From NCBI GenBank assembly GCA_963678705.1, contig OY783214.1, positions 10,106,001-10,170,000 of the forward strand: 64,000 nt of DNA. The letters run 5' to 3'. The stretch comes from Panorpa germanica. Its lineage: Eukaryota > Arthropoda > Insecta > Mecoptera > Panorpidae. The notes beneath the pieces are model-generated. The model made no database searches. It had not been told where the DNA came from and saw only the letters and a program-made list of their open reading frames with translations. The position numbers were made by a program, and so were the translations under genes. This document shows, in pieces, positions 63,406 to 64,000 of this stretch (positions within the stretch are counted from its first letter, which is position 1; each line of letters opens with the position of its first letter).

Positions 63406-64000
63406 TAAACTTTTGATACTTACTAAGGTTTCATTTTTAAACGACCTTCATCTATAAAACTTCTTCCTGAGAATTATCAATTCATTTATAGCCATAGCCA
63501 GACTAGCCATAATTCCTAAAGGCAGGTGTGGCTCCAACAACGCTTGGAACCCTAAACTTTATCCTGATCAGCCTAATTTATTAGGGCTTACATAACATTT
63601 ATTACATTACTTTAAATATAAAATATTCTTAGTTCCAGATTAAACTATAATTTGACTGGGCTAAACGAGCAATTACAGAAACTCCTTGAAACGTTAGTTT
63701 TTTCAGTCGGCTTCGTTTTTTGTATTCTATTTTGTTCTAATTTTAATCGCTCCCTAGTTTCTAGCGTGGAGGACTAGGTACCTCTTAAGAAAACACTCAA
63801 TTTTCATTTCAAGTTATTTCTTCTTTTTGTATAGTAATTGTTTTTTAAAAAGCTATTATTTTTATGGGTATTTCTTGCTTTAATGTTTTTACGGACCTTT
63901 AGTTACTGAACAAAGAATATTTCTTCTAAGTAGTGTTCCTTTTCATTTTGACTACGTTTAAATTATTCCATTTAAAAGTTTTAATGAGCGATAATTATAA
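63406..64000. other. non-coding end of window
   Basis: No gene is seen. GGTGTGGCTCCAACA near 63525 weakly recalls the MITE end at 45968, but the match is too short to call. Confidence 0.45.

Noticed and set aside
1-64000. CRISPR arrays, operons, ribosome-binding sites, phage or plasmid features
   Set aside because: The window is spliced eukaryotic DNA. No regularly spaced repeats or prokaryotic gene layout exist.

Overview
This is eukaryotic, almost certainly insect (arthropod), nuclear DNA. It is roughly 70% A+T by eye, with GT-AG introns, one large exon-rich gene at the left end and about 55 kb of non-coding DNA full of decayed DNA transposons, a Helitron relic, a LINE relic and tRNA-derived SINE-like pieces. 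I see no bacterial, viral, rRNA or CRISPR feature. The species cannot be named from the sequence.

Left end (about 0.16-9.16 kb, minus strand): the 3' part of a GUK-holder / Nance-Horan syndrome (NHS) family gene (Drosophila gukh; vertebrate NHS, NHSL1, NHSL2). Read in transcription order, the coding exons are 9156-8885 (C-terminal part of the WAVE-homology domain), 7517-7303, 7232-7011, a very long exon 6655-3487 with the family signature CDTEGYYTSFHLDSGL, and a terminal exon ending at 156. The terminal exon carries the family's C-terminal blocks (SNEELYAVIHKSKKKMNIK, SRLDFKKLLLQHGTRSN) and ends in a PDZ-ligand-like ETAL. The first four junctions keep frame perfectly. The long exon can either end at its own stop (3487) or splice on to the terminal exon, so two protein C-termini are predicted, with and without the PDZ ligand. 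The exons for the N-terminal start of the protein are not in the window.

Rest (about 9.16-64 kb): no convincing protein-coding gene. By inference this is the huge upstream intron of the same gene, as in vertebrate NHS genes, or intron plus intergenic DNA. Well-supported items are: a MITE family with TIR CAATGGGCTTGTGTCCT (two full copies, one truncated copy, one fragment); a LINE C-terminal relic (26009-26269); a mariner 5' relic (38941-39163); a Helitron-like relic (40114-41141); a MITE with 31-bp TIRs (45968-46310); an internally deleted mariner with TA duplications (47038-47938); a hAT MITE with a perfect 8-bp target duplication (55939-56108); and a TTAA-flanked element (59326-60046). A few small open frames and one GC-rich island are flagged as unexplained.

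I found no clear new biological system. The most interesting biology is the possible isoform switch that adds or removes the Scribble-binding tail of the GUK-holder homologue.
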